From Lineolata rhizophorae (lineage: Eukaryota > Ascomycota > Dothideomycetes > Lineolatales > Lineolataceae): a stretch of DNA of 47,892 bases. Location: contig MU001681.1 in assembly GCA_010093515.1 (NCBI GenBank), positions 210,766 to 258,657 of the forward strand, written 5' to 3'. Below, piece after piece: positions 33,192 through 44,487 of this stretch. The position numbers and the translations under genes were made by a program. Position 1 is the stretch's first letter, and every line of letters begins with the position of its first letter. The notes under the pieces are model-generated. The model worked only from the letters and a program-made list of their open reading frames with translations, made no database searches and had not been told where the DNA came from.

Positions 33192-35900
33192 CACGCGGCT
33201 GTGACGCACCTCGCCCACCCACCACCTGTCACTCTTTACCTCCCGTCCCTTCCGGGTGCAGCTGGCTGTGACAGGTCAGAACGTTGAAGCAAGCACATAC
33301 ACACCTAGACCCCGCGGCTCGAGCTAGAGCTTGCTTTGCTCGCAAGGACCGTGAAACATGCGTGGCTCGTCCATTCGTCGTTCTTGGTCTTGTCATCCCA
33401 TTCAGTTTCCCCACTCCCCCGCAATAGCTGACGTGTGGTTGGAAAACGCCCCAGTAGGGCGCAGGGGCGAGAATTTTTCTTTCATATCCTGCTAATGTGG
33501 TGGCTTGGCGACGCTCCGCCCACGTCCGCCCAGCTGTTCAGAGCGTCCGCGTGCAGCAGAAGCAGGCGGAGTAGACCAGTGAAAAAAAAAATCTTTTTTT
33601 GCCAGGGCGAGTGAAGAATTTTACTTACCTTTCAGCGCCGGCAGGCAAAGCGGGATGGGATGGACGGGATGGGAGACAAAGGTATGCAGGTCAAGATAGG
33701 CAAGCCACAGGCGGACAAGGCGACAGAGGTGACAGGTGACAGGGAGTAGGCCCGCAACGACGATACGGGACGAGGTGCGCCTTGGGCTACATAGCAGACT
33801 GGTCTCTATTAGCGGCGATGGATGATGGCGTGCATCATGGGCGGGGGGGTCTCCATGCGAGCTGCAAGGATCCAGGGCGTGCGGCCTGCCCGCATTTCCC
33901 GTCCGTTCCAGTGATTCCATCCACGCCTCCTACTCCTCCTCCCTTGCCGTTCAAGTCATGTGCTGCCTGTTTGTCTGTCTGTTGCCGCTGCTACTGCATT
34001 GCTGCATACGATGCGATCGGTAAGATTCTTCCTTGCGGGCTGGGTTGGGGTGATACCCACGACATCGAAGGCAAAACTTTTTATCAATCGCACCGAACAA
34101 CAACAATCGATATGAGTGCCGCACGGGAGTGATAGAGAACGGGAAGAGCAGTGTGAGAGCCCCGCACGCCGCGCACGACCGATCTGGATTCGGCCCATCG
34201 CCTGCTCGCGATGCTCGTCCATTTCCTTTCTCACCTCGCCGGACCAATCGTCCGCTCCGACGTCGCAGAATTTCGCCATTCCCATCCACCGAACAGCGCT
34301 CTCGTACGCATGCAGCCGATCCAAAACCCATACATAACTCCCTCGCCAAGACACCAAGCCCCCAAGCCTCAACAGCCACCTCCCATCTCCTCCAGCTATG
34401 TGTGTACCGTACTCCCTAGCCCATCTAGCCCAACTGCCTAAGCGATGCGGGGATGGCCTAACATCGCACACCTCGTTGCCGCCCGCCGTGGCCGCGGCTA
34501 CGCCACGCCTACAGCACCCACACACGGACGGAGACGGCCTGGCCCGTTCCCGTCCCCCGTCCGCTCCTGCCGCGGTGCCGAACGCACGGCAAAGCGGCGC
34601 TGGTGGCTTGCTTGCCTGCCCGCGTGTCTATCTATCCCGCAACCAAGGGAGGGGGGGCCGGCTCGCGGCGGCAGAGCGTCAGGGAGGCAAGAGGGGGAGC
34701 TTGGGGACGGGAGGTGAGGGGCTTTGCATCGCGTTCCTCGTGATTCGATGCTAGATTGCTGCGAGTTGCCGCGGCGCGCGGCGGGGCCCGCTCGACGCCT
34801 GGGGTGCGTGGTGCGCGCACGCGGGCCTGGTTGCTGGCTAGGCTGGTTGGGCTGGGCCGCAAACTTGACACCTACGGGGCGCGGGCGGGCATTGGTGCTG
34901 GGTAGGGAGATACATACCCAAGGACCCCGGGTAGCTTTAGGAGCTGCTATCTAGCTACGTAGATGTAGCCGGTAATCCAGCCGCCTGGAGGGTATGTACG
35001 CAGAAGTGGACGGGTAGCCACCATAGCCCATGGGTAAGGCGAAGCTTTGGACGGGGCACGCGGGTTTGACGGGAATGCCTAGATCGAATGCCGGGTAGGT
35101 ATGCGCCGTGATGGGCCTGCCCACGTGGGGGAGGGCGTAAGTGTGCTTTTGGGTGAGAATCTTGCGGGGACTGGTCGGGAATTAGGTGCTCAAGGGGCTA
35201 GGTGGATGAGCATCATAATTTTTTGGACGCTTTCATCGATTTCGATTCCATTGGTTTGCAGTGGGGAAAAGGGAAGATCGCGGCCAGGAGTGGGCGGCGA
35301 GTGCGGCCGGAACGCGATTCTGACAACGGGGCTGATGCTTGTTGCAGTCTGGAACGTCGCTATCCCGCCTGCGGGACGTCCGCTCACAGCGAGCGGGGAG
35401 AGCGATGCTTAGGTGTTTGTGGAGGAGATGGATGCGTGGACCATGAATGGCGCAACTGCAGGGTCCTTGTGGGTTTGTGGGTGTGACGAAATCTTAGAGC
35501 GTGGGGAGTGGCCAAAAATGCTTGTCTGGGCTGAAAAACATGGAGGGTCTTGGGGGTGAAGGAGAAAATTTTTTCTTTTGCTAGTGGTAGCACGCTGGCG
35601 ATTGGGTCCGCAACCTGGACTTACTAGCACGGCTTAGACCAATAGCAGGGCCAAACTCACTTCTTTCTTCAAAATCTTCAATACGAGCAGAACCCGCGAA
35701 TCCTTAGTCCTAGTCGGTGTAGAATAGGCCGTGACAACGTCACAGAATGTACAGTCTTGACTTGGGGAATCCCAAGCAGCGGACTGAGGCGTAAACGAGG
35801 AGTGTGCCTGCTAGTAGATAGCGCTGACTGCGCGAGCGTCTTGTCGAAGTCAATCCAACGCCCAACCATTCTAGGTTCCAGCCTCCGAGTCTGCATGCTA

Positions 35901-37236
35901 TCCCGCTGAGCTCCGTCTGCGATGCACTGCCATTTCAGCAGACCAGGGATCTTATCAACTCGCCTCCATCGTCGCTACTGTTCGGATCAAGCTGTAGAGG
36001 GTCCCATACATAAATCGTAGTTTTCGTTGAATTGATACGGAGACTGGGGAGCAGTTTAGATACGTAGATACGAGCGGCAGTCCTCCCGGGGGGCTGGCTG
36101 GACGTGGCAGTACTTGGCAGGTGTTGAGTCACGAAAGTGAGGCGGGGGTCGTCACTGTCGTCCGGCTGACTGACTTAGCCTCTTCAACAACGCGGGATTT
36201 TGGGAAGCTTCATCATGGGCGTAAAATTTGAGCTTCAAAAAAAATTTTAATGTCGTGTGGGAAAACAGGGAGAAATTTTTCGGATTGCCGGGACCCGAAG
36301 GATTGTTGAGCGGGCAAGGACGTAGAAGTAAATAGACGTTCCAAATGAATGAATGGCTGTTGTTGCCCTCGTCGCAAAACGTCTTGCGAGCCAGGAAGCC
36401 TTAATCAATTTTTGAGAAACACGCGCTTCGTTCATCCTGAAGTCCATCACTTATGTGATTAAAATCCGGCCAAGTTCGACCCCATCATTCTTTGAATGAT
36501 TTCATGCGATATTTTCGAGAATTTTGAGTCACTTCGAATCGAGCGTCGCGCAAAAGTGGAAGACGTTGTAAGAGCATCGTGGAATGCCGGCGATGAAGCA
36601 GCGCTGCAGTAGAGGTAGGGGATTCCATCTCAACGTGCTGCTCGTCATGCCAGACCTCATCATGTCGGTCCCAGCAACTTACGGATACGTCGACGATGAA
36701 AGACTCCTTTCGCCCAAAGGGCCCGAAACCTCCCTGCGTTCATCGTAACATGGCCGCGAACTCGACCTCATGGAGGACTGCGAACAACGTTACACGACAC
36801 CATTAATGTCTCCCGTCTCCAACATTACGAGTCCTCTATCAGAGGCAACGGTCCTGAAGAACGGGAGGAATGGATAATGCGTTCCACTCCACACAACGAA
36901 GCCAGCTTCACGCCGTTGTGGAGCTTGACGCCGTGGGCCCCTGGCCAGCGACCGAAATCTCCACCTTGAGGCTGTTCTATCCATCCCGACGACACGACTT
37001 CAAATGATCCATCGTCCTCGAGCGACACATCGCAGCTCTGACCGAGTCCCCTTAAGCCTACATATACGTACATTGGATACCAAGCCCTAATTAGGGTCAG
37101 CTTGATGGAAGGACAACGGAAGTGAAGGAGATTTAGGAAGAACCGCCCGGAGAACCATCTCAAGGCACTTTCCCAGCTTCTCGTAGGTCTTCTTCACAAT
37201 CTAGAGGAGTCTCATGAGGCTTAGCACACTCATGAT
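35901..37236. other. AT-richer block, no gene assigned
   Basis: Composition shifts toward AT, most clearly at 36180-36560. A 112-codon minus-strand open stretch at 37163-36825 includes GVKLHNGVKLASLCGVERI and looks mildly protein-like, but it matches no family I know and lies opposite the strand of the relic gene to its right. Together they suggest an island of decayed sequence. Confidence 0.4.
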
Positions 37237-37542
37237 ATGTGTACTCTGAGAGCCCACCTCGTCCACCTCATCGGACAGAGGTCTACAGACGCATTTGCAT
37301 TCGAACAAGCTTATCTGGCATCTTTCAATGGATTTGTTTCAACAGTACCAATCTGGTGTTTACACACTCAAGTCGTCCATCGACGGAACCCGGCGAGCAA
37401 TACAATCAGACTTGGCTCCTTACATGGAGCTGATGAACAAACGTATACACCTTGGCTTGGTAGGGTGTAGGATATTTCGGTATGCCTGCCCTCGGTGTGT
37501 CCCGTAGCTTTCTTCAGCGAAGGGCCACCTTGCAAATTGATC

Positions 37543-37586
37543 AGGACATCACGATGTCCTAGCTCGGCGTCCAATGTTTGGACGCC
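37543..37586. repeat. Two adjacent perfect hairpins
   Basis: AGGACATC-AC-GATGTCCT at 37543-37560 (8-bp arms, 2-nt loop) is followed five bases later by GGCGTCCAA-TGT-TTGGACGCC at 37566-37586 (9-bp arms, 3-nt loop). Both stems are perfect although the surrounding DNA is decayed. Confidence 0.85.
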
Positions 37587-39182
37587 CACCGTTTGTACGT
37601 CTCCAAGGGTCGAGAGTTTGATCAAAAAGAGTCTCTTGATGGTAGTGTTGTTGCTTGATGCTAATCTCGGAACTCGACAGAAGGGTTTGCGCGGTCGCAA
37701 TTTGTCCTCTAGAAGTAGCTTCAACCGAAACGTGCGCATAGAGCCGATCGAATCCAAGTACGCGTCCGTCACCTCGACCGGAAGATGTTTCACAAGTGTA
37801 ATACGATCGTGAGAAACTACCCAAATGAGAACTGTCGATGATTGATGTCTTCGGTATTGACGGAAGCGCCGTGTTTGGTATCGCATCGGACGAGAAGTTT
37901 CTTGAAGCTTGTTATGTCGTTTCTCATCGCAACAGCCATCAGAAACGTCCTTCTATACCGACTTTAGTACGCAGTATCCACCCGCATCTGTGGATCGGGA
38001 TCTAGACGATGTCCTCGTGTCCCTAATTATGGGTCATGTCCAAAATAGATGCATAACGGACTCTTTCTGGACCTCCTCTCTCATCCGAGACTGCGGCAGG
38101 TTGAGAAGAGCCGTAAGTCCAAAGAGAAGAAAAACATGTAAGTTATCGATGCTCTTTTCCTAGGCTAGCTCTCATTAATTCGAGACAGAAGCTACCTAAT
38201 CGAGTATGTTGAAGAATTCGCAACGCAAGCCCGTACTCTTGCCAACGCTTTACGACCGCCCGTAATCCTTTGAGATCCGACCGACCAACACGAGAGCACA
38301 GTGTAGGAAGTGCTAAGATGGAGGCTTTATCCGGAGCTGGAAGATAAAATGATACCCGCGCTATAAGAGACGATTTCAATTGTCTTGTAATATGGTATTC
38401 GCAGTCTTTTCTTTCCCTCCATGCCTCAGCAGATCACTTAACTAATAGTACCTAGTGTAGGTGAAAGCGTTCTACGATGCGCCCGACTTCGATCGGGCAA
38501 GAAGCTGTTCAGAGATTTCAATCGACAGACCCTTGCGCTTTTCTTCAACAGTTACGAACCTGGTACGCATAGCGAGCACAAACTTAAGGCTACACATAGC
38601 CTCGATGCATATGTAATGCATTCTCCTCCACTACAACTACTTGTTGAAGATCTTTTAGGGACAGTGGTCGCTTTACTAGCCCTCCAAGGACATCACTTTC
38701 ACTACGAGTTCCCGATCTTCCTTTTTCTACCTTGCGATGCTTTGGACGATATTTTGGCAGGCAAATATAAGAGCTTCGGCCCTCCAGGAGACAAATTGCC
38801 GGCTCACAGCCTCGTTGACACTCTTTTTGTTCCTTCTTGCCTTGATGGACTGAATGAAGAATCTGGGTAGAAGAAACTCATAATACTTCCGGTACATAAC
38901 ACGGCCATGCTCAGGCATACACTACAACAAATCAACAAGAGCAGTTTGCCCCAAATATTACCAGCGTAGTCAACGCTTTCTCCTTGCGTTTGAGTCGGAT
39001 CTCGTTATCATGCTAGATCCAACTTGGTAGACCTCTGGTCTGATCTCCGACAAAGTACCTGAAACGCCACCATGAGATGCACAGCTCCAATTGCCGGATG
39101 CCTTAAACCCCATTGAAAACCAGTCTCTTAATCCGAAAATCTCCGTACTCGTCTGAAGCATCCACTGACATTCGATTAGAAA

Positions 39183-39640
39183 CGACCGCCTATGCTCGCA
39201 AACATCCTCGACATAACCTAGGCCGTTCAAGCCTCACCCCTAAACACGACGCTGCCACAATGTCCCAAGTCAAGCTGGCATGGACCGCTACGTACGGAAC
39301 TCGATGCAGGCTTGCAAAGCCTTGCCAGATCGCTCAGCCATGCTTCGTGAGCCTCGCCGAGGATAACCAGGATGAAGGTCCCACATAGCGTAGGGCAAAT
39401 GTCGAGGAGAAAACGAGGCTGTGATGGAAACGTCCTTCGCATAACTAAAGTCCTTCAAACCTTCCAAACACGAAGCCACCGCGATGTCGCAAATCAAGCT
39501 TGCGGTATCCGCTACGTCGCGGGGCTCGAAGCAAGTCTGCAAAACACTGCGGGATATCTGAAACCGCGGTGGCCGATCCAGTGTACTTGAGGAGCGTTGG
39601 ATGGGATGGGTAAAATGAAGGCTTTATACAGCACACGGTA
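39183..39640 (+). repeat. Diverged tandem repeat, 224-bp period
   Basis: A segment beginning AAACACGACGCTGCC at 39242 recurs as AAACACGAAGCCACC at 39466. Over the first 17 codons of the plus-strand frame the copies read KHDAATMSQVKLAWTAT and KHEATAMSQIKLAVSAT. Four codon pairs differ synonymously, and others are conservative (Asp/Glu, Val/Ile). That pattern means the duplication lay in translated sequence and was under protein-level selection before decay. Similarity runs on for about 100 bp, with a one-base offset. A weaker third unit may lie near 39050-39110. Confidence 0.7.
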
Positions 39641-40737
39641 ACGAGAAAGAGGGCACGAGGCTCTGATGTAAAAGAGTATCTAAAGAGAGAAACAATAGAT
39701 CTAAGACGAAAATCACCCTATGATGTGACTTCAAACCTTAGGATCCTGCATCCATCTGCTTGCGTCTTCCTTACAATCCCAACCCTCAAGCTTTAGGATC
39801 GTACCCATCCAATTCTATATTAAACCATTCTCCCTTCCAAGTCACCTAAGCCTCCACTTTCACGCCATAAACTACGCCTAAACATTGCCCATAAAATTCC
39901 AAGTACCAGCACATCACACACATCCGCAGTCATAAAAGGATATCCTAAATTGTGTCTCCGCTGCAAGACCTATCGCCTTAAACAAGCCTTCACCACCACG
40001 ACGAAGCGTCAACCGTTCATTCCCACCGACCCAAGTCTTCCCCTCTATGAGTCTACGTTCCATGCACGACATCATGTCTTCAGCACACTAATCACACAGA
40101 CAAACACACACAAGACCGCAACATACAGACAAAAAAGCCCAGCGCACAACACCTAGTCCAGACATTCGTATCACTCATCCCTCCACCTCCTCAGCCCCCA
40201 TCTCATCCCCTCACCCCCTATTCCCGCCAGAAGGAAGGCATCAGGATCAGGCCCCACCTCCAACCCCATGATCCCAACTCTTCCCTTCCGTCCGGCGCGA
40301 CAAAAAAAAAAACAAAAAAAAACAAAAAAAACAAACCCAAGATTCCCTGCGCCCACGCACCCAATGCAAGGAAGTCTCGACACAAAACCGAGCATAAAAA
40401 AAAAGAAAAAAAAGGGAAATAAAACAAAATATTACACCACCATGCACATCCGACCCTCGGGGCCAACCGATCAGCCGCGATCCACCGATCCATCGCATCG
40501 TATCGTATCGAGCCCAGTCGCGAGTTTCCGACCCGGGCCAAATTTTTTTTTTGGTTTTTGTCTATCTCGCGCTCCCTTCGTAGCGCCGACGACGGATCTG
40601 ATCCGAGTATTTTTTCTACGCCCCCTTTCTCGCTCCGCCTTTTTAGACTCCCCGGTCCTGCTGCCTTCTACCCACTACTTTCCCCTATTCCAACCACCTC
40701 GTATCCCCTCCCCCTCCCTCTCCCCCTCTCCCAACAA
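39641..40737. other. 3' flank of SUMO ligase, A-rich on plus strand
   Basis: No coding signal. Bases 40300-40425 hold several A runs on the plus strand, which are T runs in the orientation of the minus-strand SUMO ligase and probably lie in or just beyond its 3' UTR. Another T run is at 40542-40551. Bases 40625-40737 are C/T-rich. Confidence 0.5.
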
Positions 40738-43555
40738 TCAACCTTCCCCCCCACCATTCCACGGCGACGACGCCGCGCCACCCCCCAAACCCCCGGACGC
40801 CGCTCCCGCCCCAAACCCCGCCGTCCGCGGACTCTGTCCTCCCTGTCCTAGCCTCTGTCCCCCTTGCCCCTGCCCGGCCGCCGCCCCCGGCGCAAACCTC
40901 CCCAGCCCCGCCCCTCCAGCCGGCGGCGTCGCCGTCGCGCTCGACCGTGCAGGCGACGAGTCGCCCGCGCCCTGCGCCTGCGCCGGCATGCGGAACGCGA
41001 CGCGCTGGTGGCCTTGCAAGTTGGCATGCTGGGATTGGGGCTGGGCCTGGGTGCTCTGGTCCTGTTGGCTACTGCCCGACAGCGAGCGGGCGGCGGTGGG
41101 CGGCGGGAAGATGGGTAGTAGGCCAGTCTGGGCGGCGAAGACGGGGGAGGATTGCGGCGGGGCGGGGGCGCCGTTGGGCGCGGCGCCGACGGCGATGGGA
41201 GGAGGAGCGGCGGGCGACGCGGAAGGTAGTGGGGGCATGGTGTAGCGTTGCTGCTGGTGGTGGAAGGCGGCGGGGGAGTTGGACGACGAGGGGGCGCCGG
41301 TTGTGGCGGATGGTATGTATGCCTGCTTCTTGACCGGGCGGGCGTCCTCATCGTCGGACGAGAGCGTGAGGTCGATGACCTCGGCGGCGGGGCGTTTCGA
41401 TCCCGCGAGTGAGGTCGTCGGTCGGCTGACGGAACGCGGAACCGAGGAAGCTTCGCGCGAGGAGATAGGTGGTGTACTGGCAGTGAGGTTGATGTGGAAG
41501 GATGATTTGGAGAAGCTGGAGGGGGGAGGAGGAACGGAAGGGGACGGTTCAGGTTTGAGGGAGGCGGTGGGACGGGAGTCGGTGATCTCGATGATGTCGC
41601 TCGAATCGGCGTCATCGGCGTCGTTGTTGTTGGCCTTTTGTGCGCCGTTGCTAGTGGTAGCAGTAGCGGTCCAGTCGCCGACGTGCCACTTTCCGTCGGG
41701 CTCGATGGTTATTTGCGATGTATCTGTAGACGTCTCTTGGAGGATTTCTTTGAAATACTCGTCGACGGCAAGGCTCTCAAAGCTAACTGTCTTCTGGCAG
41801 ATAGGGCAGGCCCATGTCGGCGCCTGCTCTTGGAGCTGAAGGAAGGTGCTTGCGTCAAAGCATTGGTTGTGGTTGCACACCGCACTTCTACATGGCACTG
41901 TTATGCGAACGGTGCTTACGGGGTCTTTCAGAGACATTACAGTAGATGTAGCGACGATGTCTGGGTCAGAAGCCGCCTTGAGAACTACAAGATGGCAAGG
42001 ATTAGCATACCAGTCGCGCCCGCAATCACGACTGTACTGAATAGAAACAAAATAAGACGGCTTACACTCATTGATGACGGCCTGCTTCTCGATTATCCGC
42101 GTGATGCGTCCGACAAGCTCGTCTATGGAGTGCTTCCGCACCGAAAAAACAGAAAGTTCAAAGCGCTTAAACATAAATGTCAGCATATAGGGCTATGGGC
42201 CCGAGAGAGCAGCGTACATACCTGTGTGGTGAGAGCATATGTGACAGCGACCTCATTCTTGAAATCCGGATGCTTCCGAATAAAAGGCGTAATATCGACG
42301 GGGCGCGTCGAGCCGGGCTTGTTCTTGAGACCCTTGTAGTTGGCGCGGACCGGGTTGTGGTTGACGTGCACTTCGATATTGTGCGGAAATGCCACATCAA
42401 CGCGCGCGCCGTAGTTGATCATCGTCATTTCAGCGTGGCAGTACAACATGACGCGTACCGCCGAGCTGGCCGCAATCTGCTGTGAAAGCTGTTGCCCGAG
42501 CGAGAAGCAGTTTTGCACGGTCTGGCGGTTGCTCGGCATAGCTGTCGAAGTAGGTTGGGAAACCGGCGTCAGCGACTCCAGAATCGAGGCCACGCACAAT
42601 CGAACGAGAACGGAAATAGACCTACCAAGCATTGGAGTCGGTGGCGACAGACGATCAAGGAGCTGATAGAATGGAGATTCCTTAAAGCGAACCAAGGCAT
42701 TATCTGCTAGAGGTTGCGCTTGACGCGGATCAGCCGGCCAGTTCTGATAGTTGGGGATGGAACTCAATGCAAGAAAGGAAGGGAATGCCGTGGCGTACTT
42801 GTGTTAAAGTCCGGCATGGGACTAGACGGCATCTGTCGAGCCATTGAGCCACAGACGCCGTTGCGCGAACTGCTCCCGTTCGACAGGGAACCCAACTGGC
42901 TAGAGCCAAGTGCCGGGGACGAGGTCGAGTAGGATGGTGCAAGGGTAGGAGATGGTGCGATTTCTACGGCGCCAGGGTTGATGGCGCGCCGTATACGATT
43001 CAGACGCGTGTAGTCGTTGCGTTGAGAAGCATCGCGCAGCACTGGAGGTTTGTGAAATCAGCATGAGCACGGGCACGCGGCCGGGGTATTGACAGGAAAG
43101 GCGGGCGACGGGTCGCGCCAAGACAGGCCTGATAGAAGCGACAGGATGGCTCACGGAGACAGTCCCAATGCGCCGAGGAGAAGCGACAAAGGTGAGGAAC
43201 GGAAGGGCTGAACGGAAGGGCTAGAGTCGGGGAGGCAAGGGAAGCATCCAGGAATCCATGTCCCCAGATCGATCGCGCATAGATCAACGGCTCCACGATC
43301 AATCGTTCCCGGATGCGTGGCCGTGGGCGGCGCCATGCCCGAATCGGAGGAGGGCACGGCCAAGAGCGGAAGGAGCAAACGAAAGCGGCACCTACCGTTC
43401 TCGATGCGGCTCTGAAGCGAGGCCTTGACGCCAGACACGGGCAGCGTCAAGGTGCGGCATATTTGCTTCAGGTAGTCGTTCTTGAGGCGCCGGAGATGCT
43501 GCACCGAGCTCTGGACGGCCTCGCGGATCTGCGGATCGGAGCTCGCTGAAGCCAT
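40738..43555 (-). CDS. SIZ1: SIZ/PIAS-family E3 SUMO-protein ligase
   Basis: Six exons on the minus strand: 43555-43396, 43041-42799, 42703-42626, 42541-42222, 42165-42066 and 41984-40738, giving 715 aa. It transfers SUMO from Ubc9 to nuclear substrates. Residues 19-55 form the SAP DNA-binding domain; about 136-290 form the PINIT domain (RFKESPFYQLL, then VRVMLYCHAEM and KGLKNKPGSTRPVDIT); 332-363 form the SP-RING with C332, C337, H339, C342, C360 and C363 in family spacing. Two SUMO-interacting motifs follow: DIIEI at 430-434 and VIDL at 503-506 next to an acidic SSDDED. The C-terminus is Pro/Gln/Gly/Ala-rich and disordered. Introns have good GT-AG ends; the fourth has a TGCTGAC branch site. 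Intron 2 is the least sure, chosen to keep frame and to begin the PINIT domain properly. Intron 1 is long (354 nt). The gene diverges from the DUF2423 gene. Confidence 0.9.
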
Positions 43556-44487
43556 GCTGGCCGAGTCCACGGGCCGCCCGCGCGCACGCCGATCGTGCCA
43601 AAAGGACGGCCAAAGGTTTGCGTGTGCGCGCGGGGAACCGGTCCAGATCAGGCGCCGGACCGTTCACGTGAGGTAGCGGCGGAGGGGCCGAGAGGTGGCG
43701 GGCGACCGGCGTGCGGAGAAGAGGCGGAGCAAGGGCGGCGAGCAGAGAGGGCAGCGTGGGAGCATGGCGGAGACGGGAGGATGGGGGTGAGGCTGCAGAG
43801 CCTGGAGCCCTACGGCGCGGGAAATGCGGTTAGAGTTGTGGCCGCGGGTTGGAAGCAAGCGCGGGCCGCAGCTGCCGCAACTAGGGTGTGTGCCGGTCCG
43901 GAAGCACAGCCACGCCAGCCACAGGGCCAAAAAGAGCCGCATGCCAAGGCTTTGCATGGGTGAGTCAATGCGTCATACGTGCACAAGGTATGGCTGTTCC
44001 CCGCTGTCGCCAGGCCGGCGGAGATAGACGTGCTCAGAAGTAACCTAGGAAAAATCAAGTCTCATGGGCGAAGAGGCGCAGGGCACATCACAGGACGGCC
44101 TCCGAAAGCAAGACTCGCCAATCGCGCCGCCTATCGAGCCCGGCGCACCAGCCACCGGGGGGTGCGGGTGGGTCCGTCGAGAACAGGCGAGCGTTGCACG
44201 TGCCCCGGCGCTATCGATAATCCGCGCACAAATGCGGCAGCCGACCCAATGACTCGCACCCTGCGACTTTTCTGAAAAGCTGCTGCCCTCCTCTCCTTCT
44301 CTCCTTCTCTCCACACCAAACCCCGTTCACCGTCCTCGCCCGCTTGCAGGTGGCTCGCAGGCCAAGGCACGATCCGATCCTGCGCACAAAACGACAAGGC
44401 GAAAAACGCACCTCACAGCTTTTTCTTCCCAAAGAACCAAAAAAAAAAAATACCCCACACTCGTTTGACCTCCCCCCGTCGTCCGTA
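43556..44487. promoter_or_regulatory. Divergent promoter SUMO ligase / DUF2423
   Basis: 932 bp lie between the two divergent start codons. Near the plus-strand gene, 44289-44311 is a CTCTCCTT repeat, and a pyrimidine-rich and A-rich stretch runs up to 44470, typical of a highly expressed fungal housekeeping gene. No canonical TATA box is seen. Confidence 0.5.

Larger units (their letters stand above)
26561..35900. other. Right gene desert
   Basis: About 9.3 kb without a supported gene. Candidate ORFs were examined: 26797-26555 minus (80 codons, somewhat protein-like but starting at GTG), 31258-30758 minus (166 codons from ATG, no codon bias), and 29145-29654 plus. None shows a family motif or intron pattern. 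Palindromic words occur: CTACTCCGTAGTAG at about 28658-28671, TGTACTCCGTACATACTGTG at about 31951-31970, and a 14-bp GC palindrome at 30261-30274. A GATT/GATC run lies at 31887-31910. Confidence 0.5.
37237..39640 (+). pseudogene. Decayed multi-exon gene of unknown family
   Basis: Several plus-strand stretches read like protein: 37295-37507 (with QYQSGVYTLKSSIDGTRRAI), 37838-38005 (IDVFGIDGSAVFGIASDEKF), a broken frame at about 38040-38390 (with RSYLIEYVEEFATQARTLAN), an open run of 142 codons at 38442-38870 (with LALFFNSYEPG and HYEFPIFLFLPCDALDDILA), and two repeat units at 39183-39600. They do not join into one intact frame, and several stops interrupt them; the stops are of the kinds that C-to-T change makes, in an AT-richer block, which fits RIP. 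I do not recognise the family. The FFNSYEPG segment faintly recalls NACHT-type STAND proteins, but this is weak. Whether it was a host gene or part of a mobile element is unknown. Confidence 0.45.

Noticed and set aside
35825-35915. tRNA-like sequence on the minus strand (GAGCTCAGCGGGATAGCATG)
   Set aside because: The D-arm/A-box part resembles a tRNA, but no anticodon stem or B-box (GGTTCGANTCC) follows at the right distance and no acceptor stem pairs. At most a degraded tRNA-derived fragment.
38616-38870. 84-codon ORF as a separate small gene
   Set aside because: The same frame is open from 38442 without the ATG being at a natural start, so it is better seen as part of the broken gene.
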